Source: Fuerstiella sp041398845 (GTDB lineage: Bacteria > Planctomycetota > Planctomycetia > Planctomycetales > Planctomycetaceae). From it: a stretch of 64,000 bases of DNA. The stretch covers positions 744,001-808,000 of the forward strand of contig JAWKTZ010000008.1 of NCBI GenBank assembly GCA_041398845.1, written 5' to 3'. The notes below the pieces were generated by a model. That model made no database searches and was not told the DNA's origin. It was given only the letters and a program-made list of their open reading frames with translations. A program made the translations under genes and the position numbers. Within the stretch, counting starts at the first letter, position 1. Every line of letters begins with the position of its first letter. Positions 46,284 through 55,068 of the stretch are shown here, in pieces.

Positions 46284-47090
46284 GTGACCACAGTTGCCGA
46301 TTTATTTCGGGCCGGACAGCTTTCCGAAGCTGTTGCTGCCGCCGTTGAAGCCGTGCGAAACAATCCCACCGACATCGTGGCCCGCAGTACTCTGAGCGAA
46401 CTGCTGTGCTTTTCCGGTGACCTTGAACGAGCTGACAAGCAGCTTGATGCGGCCATTCAGATCGATCCGGATGCCGTGGTCGGGGTCTCGTTGCTGAGAC
46501 ACCTGATTCGTTCGGAACTGTCGCGACGGGAAGTCATGGATCAGGGTCGCGTCCCCGAATTTCTGGTGCAGCCCACCGAAGCTCAGCAATGTCGGCTCAA
46601 GGCACTGGTCAGTCTCAGAGAAGGGGATTTGGCAGCGGCCGCTCAACTGCTGACGGAAGCCAACGATGCCGAACCGGATGTTTCCGGTGAGTGCAACGGG
46701 ACGGCATTTGAAGGGTTTCGGGATCTGGACGATGTCCTGGGCCCGACCATTGAAGTGTACACGGCCACCGGAAAATATTACTGGCTTTCCGCAGACCAGA
46801 TTGTGTCGCTGGAATTCTCCGGCATCGAACATCTGTCAGATATGCTGTGGCGAGCCGCAGAGATTCAGACCGTTGGTGAAGTCACAGGGCGGGTTCATGT
46901 GCCGGCACTGTATCATGGATCGCACACTGCCGCCGACCAGCGAGTAAGCATTGGACGAACAACCGACTGGATTCAGGCCGGTGACGGGGCGCCCGTGCGT
47001 GGCGCCGGACAGCGGGAGTGGCTTGTTGGTGAAGACGTCGTGGCGGTCACTGCGGTCAAAACGATTTCGTTTCAGCCATCCCAGGGCTAG
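46284..47090 (+). CDS. Type VI secretion accessory protein TagJ/ImpE
   Basis: The 268-residue product matches the ImpE (SciE-type virulence) family: an N-terminal TPR-like helical half (FRAGQLSEAVAAAVEAVRNNP, LLCFSGDLERADKQLDAA) and a C-terminal half with the family blocks YWLSADQIVSLEF and DMLWRAAEIQT. In Pseudomonas, TagJ binds the sheath protein TssB and the ATPase ClpV. The start is GTG 46284. It lies between impD and tssE, as in the imp locus. Confidence 0.85.
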   Translation: MTTVADLFRAGQLSEAVAAAVEAVRNNPTDIVARSTLSELLCFSGDLERADKQLDAAIQIDPDAVVGVSLLRHLIRSELSRREVMDQGRVPEFLVQPTEAQQCRLKALVSLREGDLAAAAQLLTEANDAEPDVSGECNGTAFEGFRDLDDVLGPTIEVYTATGKYYWLSADQIVSLEFSGIEHLSDMLWRAAEIQTVGEVTGRVHVPALYHGSHTAADQRVSIGRTTDWIQAGDGAPVRGAGQREWLVGEDVVAVTAVKTISFQPSQG

Positions 47091-47105
47091 AGTTGAGTCA
47101 TCGCT

Positions 47106-47591
47106 GTGAGTTCCGGACATTCCGAAAGAAATTCCATCCGCCTGTCAGTGCTGGATCGTCTGCTGGACGACGATCCGACAAACTCGAAGGAGGTTCCGCC
47201 GGACGAAGCAGAGAAACTGCGCATTGTGCAGCAGTCCGTCCGCCGGGATCTGGAGTGTCTGCTCAACACACGCTATCGGTGCATCGCATGGCCTCCGGAA
47301 CTGGACCAGATTGACAATTCGCTGATCAACTATGGAATCCCGGACTTCACGGCAGGCACTCTGAATGCGGCTGATGACTCTGAGATCCTTGTTGCCGCCA
47401 TTCGTCAGGCCATCGAATTCTTCGAACCTCGACTGGCCAAAGTGAAAGTGACTCCGGTGATCAATGACCTGTACTTCGATCGGACATTTCGCTTTCGCAT
47501 TGAAGCCATTCTGCTTCTGGAAGACGGCCAGCACATTGTAAAGTTTGATTCTTCGATGGAGTCCGCCACCGGTCAGTTTGAAATCAAGTGA
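47106..47591 (+). CDS. tssE: Type VI secretion baseplate protein TssE (gp25 family)
   Basis: TssE is the gp25-like baseplate protein that starts sheath polymerisation. The 161-residue product has the gp25 block (VRRDLECLLNTRYRC, LINYGIPDF) and a C-terminal strand with FRFRIEAILL. The GTG start at 47106 fits the conserved N terminus (SVLDRLLDDDP). It is followed at 7 bases by tssF. Confidence 0.92.
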   Translation: MSSGHSERNSIRLSVLDRLLDDDPTNSKEVPPDEAEKLRIVQQSVRRDLECLLNTRYRCIAWPPELDQIDNSLINYGIPDFTAGTLNAADDSEILVAAIRQAIEFFEPRLAKVKVTPVINDLYFDRTFRFRIEAILLLEDGQHIVKFDSSMESATGQFEIK

Positions 47592-47598
47592 GACATTG

Positions 47599-49449
47599 AT
47601 GAGCGAAGCACTCGACACGTGGTATCAGAAGGAACTCGACTACTTTCGGCAGAGCGCCAGCGACTTTGCCGAACGCTTTCCAAAGATCGCCAATCGGCTG
47701 AGCCTGAGCGGCAAGGAAATCCGCGATCCTCATGTGGAACGGCTGATTCAGGCATTCGCCTATCTGAATGCGCGCACGCGACACAAGCTGGACGACAGTT
47801 TTCCGGAACTGGCCGACTCGATGCTCGGCATTCTGTATCCTCACATGCTGTCTCCGGTCCCATCCGTGTCGATTGTCCGCTTTGGCCTCAACCCGGCTCA
47901 GAAAGATCAGGTGAAGGGATTTCCTGTTCCGGCCGGTACGAGTCTGGAAACCGAATCGATTCTGGGACACAGTTGCCGCTTCAGAACCTGTTATCCGGTC
48001 CGATTGCTGCCGCTGTCGACGACCGCCGTTCGCCTGCTGCCACAGCCGTTTTCCGGACCGGCGTCGCCCTGCCGTTCAACCGCCGAAGCCACACTTCGAC
48101 TGGAGTTTCAGACGCTGGATCCCAAGCTCAAACTGGCCGATTATCAACTGGATCATCTGCGGTTCTACATCAACATTGCAAACTTCGAAAAATCGGCGCG
48201 GCTGCTGGAACTGGTGCTGACTCAGGCCATGGAAGTGGTGATCACCGGCGACAACCCGGAGGTGGCCGCTGCCGTGTTGCCGCCCGAATGTGTCCGAGCG
48301 GTCGGCCATCGTCGCGACGAATGTCTGCTGCCGGACAACCCGCGAACATTTCCCGGTTACCGACTGCTCACGGAATACTTCGTCCTGCCGCAGAAGTTTC
48401 TGTTCTTCGAAGTCACGGGCCTCACACCACAGACGCTCAGCAAACTCGGCAACCGACTTGAGATCAACATTCTGCTCAAAGAGTATCCGAAGGAACTGGA
48501 AAACGTGGTGTCAGCGGAAACCATTCAGACCGGCTGCACGCCCGCAATCAATCTGTTTGAATGCACGGCGGATGCGGTGCCCCTGAAGTACCGCACCACC
48601 GAATATCGCATCATCCCGGATGCTCGCGCCGAAGAAGCCATGGAAATCTTCACGGTGAATCAGATTCGCGTGGAAAGCGATGGCGGAACAGCCAGACCGT
48701 TCCACCGGTTCTATTCGGTGGACCATGCGAAAGCTTCCGGCGATATCGGATACTGGCATGCCACCCGGCGCCCGGGTCCGGTCGAAGGCGACACCGGATC
48801 GCTGGATCGACCGACGGAAATGTATGTGTCGCTGGTCGATCCGGAATTTTCGCCGCAGCGACCGGCCAACGGAATGTTGTACGCCAATCTGACCTGTTTC
48901 AATCGCGACCTGCCGGAACACCTGTCACGTCAGCGCACGGCGAGTCAGATTCGCATGGACATCACGGGGGGACGCGGGCCGGTTTCCGAAATCGAATGCC
49001 TGGTGGCCCCGACCCCCACTCTGCGTCGCCATCTGGGACGTCGCAATCTGTGGCCGCTGATTTCCCAGTTGTCGCTCAATCATCTGTCGCTGATGGATTC
49101 CAAAGATGCGGTCGACGCCATTCGCGAATTGCTTGTGCTGAACGACGTTCGCGATTCCGTACAGACCCGCAATCTGATTTCCGGCCTCGAGTCGCTGCAC
49201 AGCGGACCGATTGTCCAACGAGTCAACGGAGCATTTGCCAAGGGGACTCAGGTGGACCTGGTGTTAGACGATCCCAACTTTGCCGGCGACAGCGCGTTTC
49301 TGTTTGCTTCGATCCTGAATCACTTTTTCGGAATGTACACATCGATCAATTCGTTTATTAAGCTCACTGCAACCACAAAACTCAGACAGTCAAGAAAACA
49401 GGATCACTGGACATGGCCGGCTCAGGCGGGGGAAAAAGCCCTGATCTGA
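47599..49449 (+). CDS. tssF: Type VI secretion baseplate protein TssF
   Basis: The 616-residue protein begins with YQKELDYFRQSASDFAERFPKIANRL, the TssF signature, and continues with DPHVERLIQAFAYLNARTRHKLDD and LYPHMLSPVPS. ATG 47599 is chosen because it agrees with the family start; the frame is open 54 bases further up. It overlaps tssG by 37 bases, showing translational coupling. Confidence 0.95.
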   Translation: MSEALDTWYQKELDYFRQSASDFAERFPKIANRLSLSGKEIRDPHVERLIQAFAYLNARTRHKLDDSFPELADSMLGILYPHMLSPVPSVSIVRFGLNPAQKDQVKGFPVPAGTSLETESILGHSCRFRTCYPVRLLPLSTTAVRLLPQPFSGPASPCRSTAEATLRLEFQTLDPKLKLADYQLDHLRFYINIANFEKSARLLELVLTQAMEVVITGDNPEVAAAVLPPECVRAVGHRRDECLLPDNPRTFPGYRLLTEYFVLPQKFLFFEVTGLTPQTLSKLGNRLEINILLKEYPKELENVVSAETIQTGCTPAINLFECTADAVPLKYRTTEYRIIPDARAEEAMEIFTVNQIRVESDGGTARPFHRFYSVDHAKASGDIGYWHATRRPGPVEGDTGSLDRPTEMYVSLVDPEFSPQRPANGMLYANLTCFNRDLPEHLSRQRTASQIRMDITGGRGPVSEIECLVAPTPTLRRHLGRRNLWPLISQLSLNHLSLMDSKDAVDAIRELLVLNDVRDSVQTRNLISGLESLHSGPIVQRVNGAFAKGTQVDLVLDDPNFAGDSAFLFASILNHFFGMYTSINSFIKLTATTKLRQSRKQDHWTWPAQAGEKALI

Positions 49450-50609
49450 TTCAGGAGCTGCTGAAACATCCTCAACACTTCGAATTCTTCCAGGCCGTGC
49501 GCATCATCGAACGCTGTGCTGCCATCGACGAACGGCAGCCTCACGCCAGTGCCGTGGGCAGTGACGTGGGGCCTCTGACAGAACCGGTCCGCTTTCGGGC
49601 TCTGCCGTCGCTCACGTTTCCACCCGGTCAGATTGCCGCTCTGAATCCCGACAAAACCAGACTCAAGGGCAAAGCTGGTCGAGCAAACTCAGATCTTCCG
49701 GACGCCTTCGCGACCACGAAGGACGCATCGACGAACACCGCCGGGAACACGGCAATCACAACAGATCGTTCCTCAGGACCACTCGATCCACTCGAAATGA
49801 TCGTGTCGTTCATGGGACTGACGGGGCCCAACGGAGTGCTGCCGCAACACTATACGTCACTGGTCATCGAACGAGTTCACCAGCGGTACAAGGACCACAC
49901 GCTGAGGGAATTTCTCGATCTGTTCAATCATCGGTTCATTTCCTTCTTTTATCGGGCATGGGAAAAGTATCGATTGCCGTTCGCCTACGAGCGCAATCAG
50001 CAGGAAGGCGGCCTGGACGACGACCTGTTCACTCGCACGCTGTTCAGTCTTGTGGGACTGCAGATTCCGGGACTGCGTCACCGTTTCAGTTTTGACGATC
50101 AGACCATCGTGTTTTACGGCGGCCTGTTTGCTCAGCAGTGCCGCAATGCCGCCGGACTGCAGCAGATCCTGACAAGTTATTTTCGGGTGCAGACGGAAGT
50201 CGTGCAGTTCTGCGGGCAATGGCTGTATCTGCCGGAAGACACTCAATCCAGTCTGCCGTCCGGGCGCTATCCACAGGGGATCAACCTGAGTCTGGGAGAA
50301 TCGGCTGTCGTGGGGTCGCGAGTCTGGGACGTGAGCAGCCGCATTCGCATTCGACTGGGACCTTTGACCATCGATGAGTTTCACGAGCTTCTGCCCGGTC
50401 CCGGCAAACTGACGGCTGTTGCGGAACTGGTCCGATTTTATATTGGCGCGCAACTTGATTTTGATGTCCAGCTTGTGCTGCGAAAACAGGACATCCCGCC
50501 GTGCCGCCTGGTGTCGGGCTCAGCAGACGAACCTCGATTAGGCTGGAACACCTGGATGACATCAAAACCCGCCGTGAAAGATGCCGAAGACGCGGTCTTC
50601 CGTTTTTGA
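49413..50609 (+). CDS. tssG: Type VI secretion baseplate protein TssG
   Basis: The 398-residue product pairs with TssF in the baseplate wedge. Conserved blocks include FEFFQAVRIIER, MIVSFMGLTGPNGVLPQHYT, FLDLFNHRFISFFYRAWEKYR and LGESAVVGSRVWD. A poorly conserved insertion (about residues 75-118, Ala/Thr/Ser-rich) lies between the first and second blocks. A long palindrome follows 46 bases past the stop. Confidence 0.95.
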   Translation: MAGSGGGKSPDLIQELLKHPQHFEFFQAVRIIERCAAIDERQPHASAVGSDVGPLTEPVRFRALPSLTFPPGQIAALNPDKTRLKGKAGRANSDLPDAFATTKDASTNTAGNTAITTDRSSGPLDPLEMIVSFMGLTGPNGVLPQHYTSLVIERVHQRYKDHTLREFLDLFNHRFISFFYRAWEKYRLPFAYERNQQEGGLDDDLFTRTLFSLVGLQIPGLRHRFSFDDQTIVFYGGLFAQQCRNAAGLQQILTSYFRVQTEVVQFCGQWLYLPEDTQSSLPSGRYPQGINLSLGESAVVGSRVWDVSSRIRIRLGPLTIDEFHELLPGPGKLTAVAELVRFYIGAQLDFDVQLVLRKQDIPPCRLVSGSADEPRLGWNTWMTSKPAVKDAEDAVFRF

Positions 50610-50655
50610 CGACTCAAACTTGCAAATCACCACGGCACACGTTCATCTATGCCGA

Positions 50656-50744
50656 GCGCGGTGGGAAATGGGGTCAGGTACCGTTGCCGGAACGGCCTGA
50701 AAGGTGCTTCGCACAACGGTACCCGACCCCATTTCCCACCGCGC
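50656..50744. repeat. Long REP-like palindrome between tssG and clpV
   Basis: Two 31-base arms, 50656-50686 and 50714-50744, are complementary with one mismatch; the core is GCGCGGTGGGAAATGGGGTC, loop 27 bases. It lies in the short gap upstream of clpV and could act as a terminator, but the sequence is typical of dispersed palindromes. Confidence 0.85.
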
Positions 50745-50854
50745 CCGTCATCACCCCGGATTGGACTGTGTCGGTCATTGAACTCACTGTCTGCCTGTCG
50801 ATACATTCCTCGACGGCACAAACCTGATCCTCCTCAAACACGGGCTCTGCACAT

Positions 50855-53659
50855 ATGACTGCTGTGAACCTGAAGTCACTCATTGGAAAACTCAACCCGA
50901 TCTGCACGCGAACTCTGGAAGGCGCGGCCGGGCTGTGCATGTCACGGACCAACTACAATGTGGAAATTGAACACTGGCTGCTGAAAATTCTGGAAGGTTC
51001 CAACACGGACATTCATGCCATCCTGAAAGCATTTGCCATTGATGCGTCGCGGCTGACCGGCGACCTGATGAAAGCCATCGACAAACTCAGAACCGGCAAC
51101 TCCAGCAACCCGTTGTTCTCACAGCACACCGTGGACCTCGCTCGGGAAGCCTGGGTGCTGGGCTCCATTGACTACTCAGCCGGAAAAACGCGTTCCGGGC
51201 ACCTGCTGCTGGCGCTGCTGTCCGATCGTTCGCTGTCGCAGGTTGCGGCTTCGCTGTCGGGCGAATTCTCTAAGATTTCACCGGAAGCACTGCATAAGGA
51301 TCTGCTGACGATCATATCAGACAGCTCAGAAGCCGGCACCGATGTCGTCGCCACAGCCACCGGATCGACCGTCGGCCCCGGTGGAGCCCCGCGCGCCGGA
51401 GGTCCGACTCAGACGCCCAATCTGGATCAATACACAATTGACCTCACCGCCCGGGCTCGCGAAGGCAAGATCGATCCGGTGCTGGGACGCGACGAAGAGA
51501 TCCGCCAGATCGTGGACATTCTGACTCGACGCCGTCAGAACAACCCCATCATGACAGGGGAAGCCGGCGTCGGAAAGACGGCCGTGGTCGAAGGTTTCGC
51601 ACTCCGGATTGCTCAGGGCGACGTCCCTCCGGCGCTGCAGACGGTGACTCTGCGAACTCTGGACCTCAGCCTGCTGCAGGCTGGTGCCGGAGTCAAAGGC
51701 GAATTCGAGAATCGGCTGAAAGGCGTCATTGACGAGGTCAACAAGTCGGTTACGCCCATCATTCTGTTCATCGACGAAGCTCACACTTTGATTGGTGCCG
51801 GAGGCCAGGCGGGACAGGGCGACGCTGCCAACATGCTGAAACCGGCACTCGCCCGAGGCGAATTGCGAACGATTGCGGCCACGACATGGGCCGAGTACAA
51901 GAAGTACTTTGAACGCGACGCCGCCCTGGCTCGCCGGTTTCAGGTTGTCAAAGTGGATGAACCGGAAGTTGCCAAAGCCATCGCGATGATGCGAGGTCTG
52001 GTGGGGACTCTGCAGAATCATCACAAGATCGAAATTCTGAATGAAGCCGTCGAAGACGCAGTGCGACTGTCCAATCGCTACATCTCCGGCCGGCAGCTTC
52101 CGGATAAGTCCGTCAGCCTGCTCGACACCGCGTGTGCTCGAGTTGCCATTGGCCACACAACCACTCCCCCGGCCGTTGAAGACTGCCAGCGCACCATCGA
52201 TCAGACGTCTGTGGCGATCGAAGTTCTGGAGCGTGAAATGGCGACAGGATCAGACCACGCCGACGAACTCGAAGCGCTGCGACAGAAGAAGGAAGACACA
52301 ACAGCTCGCTACGAAGAGCTGAAGGAACAATGGAGCAAAGAGCGCGAACTGATCGACCAGATTCGTGAAATCCGTGGAAAGCTGTCCGGAACAACCGTCC
52401 CGGGACACGAACCGATTGCCAACGGCAGCGGAAAACCAGCCGCTCCGCCAGCAGTCACGCCGCCAGCCGCCACACCCACGGCAAAGCCCGCTGCGCCGGA
52501 CGCTCCGGCCTCAGCCGCAGCCGCAACAGCGGACGCTGCACCGACGGCCGAACTGTCGGAAGCGGATCGGTCCGCCCTGGTGGCTCAACTGGCCGAACTG
52601 AATTCCACGTTGAAAACAATTCAGGGCGAAACACCGCTCATGCAGGCCTGTGTGGATTCTCAGGCAATCGCAGAAATTGTGTCGTCATGGACCGGCATTC
52701 CGGTCGGCCGCATGGTGAGCGACGAAATCAACACCATCCTTGCTCTGGACCGGGAAATGCAGAAACGCGTGGTCGGACAGGACCATGGCCTGAAGGAAAT
52801 TGCCGAACGCATCCGCACCAGCCGAGCCAACCTGACGGACCCGGATCGGCCGATCGGAGTATTCTTTCTGGTCGGTCCGAGCGGTGTGGGCAAGACAGAA
52901 ACAGCAATCACCCTGGCCGAACTCCTGTATGGCGGGGAACAGAACATGACGACGATTAACATGAGCGAATTCAAGGAAGAGCACAAGGTTTCGCTGCTGA
53001 TGGGTTCGCCTCCGGGCTACGTCGGCTACGGTGAAGGCGGAATTCTGACGGAAGCGGTGCGACGGAAGCCATACAGTGTGGTCCTGCTTGATGAGATGGA
53101 GAAAGCTCATCCCGGTGTCCAGGACGTCTTCTATCAGGTGTTCGACAAGGGCAATATGAAGGACGGCGAAGGTCGCGACATCGACTTCCGCAACACGGTG
53201 ATCATCATGACGTCCAATGCAGCCACGGAAACCATCATGAAGCTGTGTGCCGATCCGGAAACCATGCCCGGCCCCGAAGCGCTGGCTCTGGCACTGCACC
53301 CGGAACTGCTCAAGAGTTTCAAACCCGCGTTTCTGGGTCGAATTGTTGTCGTGCCGTACTTCCCGTTAAGCGACAACATCATGCGCCAGATTGCCGTGCT
53401 GAAGCTTGGCAAGGTGGCTCGTCGAGTCAAAGAACATTACGACGCCGAGTTTACGTGGACCGAAGCCGTCCTTGATCACATTGTCAGCCGTTGTACGGAA
53501 GTCGACAGCGGAGCCAGAAATGTGGACCGCATCCTGACGGGCTCACTGCTGCCGCAGATGTCGGCCGAATTCCTGTCCAGAATGGCCGAAGGCGGCGAAT
53601 TCGAAAAGGCCGTCATTGACCTTGAAGAAGACGGATCGTTTCGGTTTGAATTGAGTTAA
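50855..53659 (+). CDS. tssH: Type VI secretion ATPase TssH (ClpV)
   Basis: ClpV recycles contracted sheath. The 934-residue AAA+ protein has an N-terminal Clp repeat domain (about 1-150), Walker A GEAGVGKTA (about 235), Walker B of D1 (LFIDEAHT), a middle domain, Walker A GPSGVGKTE (about 674) and Walker B LLDEMEKAHP. Compared with standard ClpV there is an Ala/Pro/Thr-rich insertion at about residues 515-570, in or after the middle domain. The start at ATG 50855 lacks a clear ribosome-binding site. It is the last conserved tss gene in the cluster. Confidence 0.95.
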   Translation: MTAVNLKSLIGKLNPICTRTLEGAAGLCMSRTNYNVEIEHWLLKILEGSNTDIHAILKAFAIDASRLTGDLMKAIDKLRTGNSSNPLFSQHTVDLAREAWVLGSIDYSAGKTRSGHLLLALLSDRSLSQVAASLSGEFSKISPEALHKDLLTIISDSSEAGTDVVATATGSTVGPGGAPRAGGPTQTPNLDQYTIDLTARAREGKIDPVLGRDEEIRQIVDILTRRRQNNPIMTGEAGVGKTAVVEGFALRIAQGDVPPALQTVTLRTLDLSLLQAGAGVKGEFENRLKGVIDEVNKSVTPIILFIDEAHTLIGAGGQAGQGDAANMLKPALARGELRTIAATTWAEYKKYFERDAALARRFQVVKVDEPEVAKAIAMMRGLVGTLQNHHKIEILNEAVEDAVRLSNRYISGRQLPDKSVSLLDTACARVAIGHTTTPPAVEDCQRTIDQTSVAIEVLEREMATGSDHADELEALRQKKEDTTARYEELKEQWSKERELIDQIREIRGKLSGTTVPGHEPIANGSGKPAAPPAVTPPAATPTAKPAAPDAPASAAAATADAAPTAELSEADRSALVAQLAELNSTLKTIQGETPLMQACVDSQAIAEIVSSWTGIPVGRMVSDEINTILALDREMQKRVVGQDHGLKEIAERIRTSRANLTDPDRPIGVFFLVGPSGVGKTETAITLAELLYGGEQNMTTINMSEFKEEHKVSLLMGSPPGYVGYGEGGILTEAVRRKPYSVVLLDEMEKAHPGVQDVFYQVFDKGNMKDGEGRDIDFRNTVIIMTSNAATETIMKLCADPETMPGPEALALALHPELLKSFKPAFLGRIVVVPYFPLSDNIMRQIAVLKLGKVARRVKEHYDAEFTWTEAVLDHIVSRCTEVDSGARNVDRILTGSLLPQMSAEFLSRMAEGGEFEKAVIDLEEDGSFRFELS

Positions 53660-53696
53660 TGCGTTTTTTTGAAGCATTCAAAAAGGAAAACCATTT

Positions 53697-54134
53697 ATGC
53701 CGGAACCATCTACAAAGCTGAATCTGGGCGTTCAAAACCGATTAAAACTGAATCTGACGGAACTGTGTCTGTCCGCCTCCGCTCAGAAGTTATTGTATGA
53801 CTCGTGCCTGACGCTGACGGACGACCAGAATAGTCTGCCGATCGTGAATCTCAAAGATCTTCCAGCTAAACCTCGCAACGCGCTGATCGACGCACTCAAC
53901 AGTTTTCGAGAGAATTACACTCCGTCGATTCAGCCCGGCTTCGGCGTGACCGGCGAGAATTTCCGCAAAGGCATGCATACGTTGTTTGGCTATGATCCGG
54001 CTGTGATTCCCAATGAAGCTGTGATCTACATCAACCCTGAGGGTGGGGCGGGGGTGGGAATCCGGTTTAAAACGGATTCGTTCAAATATGAATTCGGCGT
54101 GCATCTGCTGCCGTCCAATGGCGCTGCGAAGTGA
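53697..54134 (+). CDS. Unknown 145-residue protein downstream of clpV
   Basis: The product is soluble with no signal peptide, and appears alpha/beta (LNLTELCLSASAQKLLYDSCLTL, IVNLKDLPAKPRNALIDALNSF, VIYINPEGGAGVGIRFKTDSF). AGGAAA precedes ATG 53697. It follows clpV by 37 bases, and so probably belongs to the same operon. By position it could be an effector chaperone or an immunity protein for the candidate nuclease 300 bases downstream, but no family is recognised. Confidence 0.65.
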   Translation: MPEPSTKLNLGVQNRLKLNLTELCLSASAQKLLYDSCLTLTDDQNSLPIVNLKDLPAKPRNALIDALNSFRENYTPSIQPGFGVTGENFRKGMHTLFGYDPAVIPNEAVIYINPEGGAGVGIRFKTDSFKYEFGVHLLPSNGAAK

Positions 54135-54235
54135 ATCGAATCGGTTTCCCGGAATCCGTGAAGAAAACTCGCAACCGGTATCGGTGCCGCTCCGAGAATA
54201 CTGTGGGGTTCCCACCCTGATACCGGATAAAGTTC

Positions 54236-54412
54236 ATGGATATCACAGACGACTTTGTGCAGCGCTTGATTACCAGCGGTCGGATTTCGCAGCAGAAGGC
54301 TGGACTGGATGCTCGAATGTCCGCTCCTGGCGGAGCTGTCGGTCGAGGGACTGCTGGCAAAGTGGCCGGAGCGGTACTGGGAATGGCTCTGCGCTGGGAG
54401 TGGTGCTATTAG
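54236..54412 (+). CDS. Possible 58-residue Gly-rich peptide, perhaps frameshifted
   Basis: A short frame starts at ATG 54236 with a polar head (MDITDDFVQRLITSGRISQQ) and continues GRGTAGKVAGAVLGMAL, a glycine-zipper-like hydrophobic segment, then ends in an unlike tail (RWEWCY). One base out of frame, the DNA would read AGSGAIRRFVTAATGI after GMAL and stop at 54440-54442, immediately before the next gene. The end may therefore have been changed by a single-base indel. Whether it is a real gene is uncertain. Confidence 0.4.
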   Translation: MDITDDFVQRLITSGRISQQKAGLDARMSAPGGAVGRGTAGKVAGAVLGMALRWEWCY

Positions 54413-54496
54413 AAGGTTCGTAACGGCGGCGACTGGGATCTGATGAACAAGGTCCACAATTCGACCGGAGTGCTCAAACAACGGCAGGAGAGCTTC

Positions 54497-55033
54497 ATGT
54501 ACAAACGGACTTACACGCTGGATCAGGTTCATCGGTTGATCTGCAGCAGCGAAGGCCGCAATTCGCCCAAGTCGGGGCAGGCGGGGCATACCGTCAGTCT
54601 GCATGCCGACGGAAGAACGGGGACAACCGCCGATCAACGGTCGAAGACAGTGATCATTCTGGCCGGGACCATTGAGGAATCCCGAGCGATGGATCCGGCC
54701 GACGGGTTCGATGTGATTACCGGAGCCAGTCCGGGTGTGGATTCTCGATTCACAACGCGGCTGGATCTTGTCAAAGCCGTCTGTTGGGGATTGAACAGTC
54801 CCGCTGGACAGAACAAACTGGCCGAATTCGATTCCAGTTCCTCTTTGCAGCGAGTCACCTTTACCGCACCGATCTCACCATCCATCAGCAATATCGAACG
54901 TTACACGAAATCCACGGGAGTCATCGAACGCGGTCTGACCGCCAGCGCCGTGTTTCTTGTGATTGACCGCCTTGGGACGTCCGCCTCAGGTGAGATCCAC
55001 ATTCAGACAGCGTTCCCGAAGAACGTCAGTTGA
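54497..55033 (+). CDS. Candidate T6SS effector with RNase A-like (CdiA-CT type) toxin pattern
   Basis: The 178-residue product (from ATG 54497, with an AGGAG site; an ATG at 54443 adds 18 residues) carries a pattern that fits the bacterial RNase A-like toxin family of CdiA C-termini. It has AGHTVSLHA (His31 and His36, the catalytic-histidine region), SRFTTRLDLVKAVCWGLN (residues 83-100), VIERGLTASAVFLVIDR (142-158) and the terminal IHIQTAFP (167-174, family usually ends TAYP). No signal peptide or membrane segment. Downstream of clpV, it would be an antibacterial effector delivered by the T6SS. Its immunity protein is not identified; the 145-residue protein is one candidate. The assignment is from pattern only. 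Confidence 0.6.
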   Translation: MYKRTYTLDQVHRLICSSEGRNSPKSGQAGHTVSLHADGRTGTTADQRSKTVIILAGTIEESRAMDPADGFDVITGASPGVDSRFTTRLDLVKAVCWGLNSPAGQNKLAEFDSSSSLQRVTFTAPISPSISNIERYTKSTGVIERGLTASAVFLVIDRLGTSASGEIHIQTAFPKNVS

Positions 55034-55068
55034 CGTTCCCGCCTGCTGTCAATGATCGTGGTCGGACA

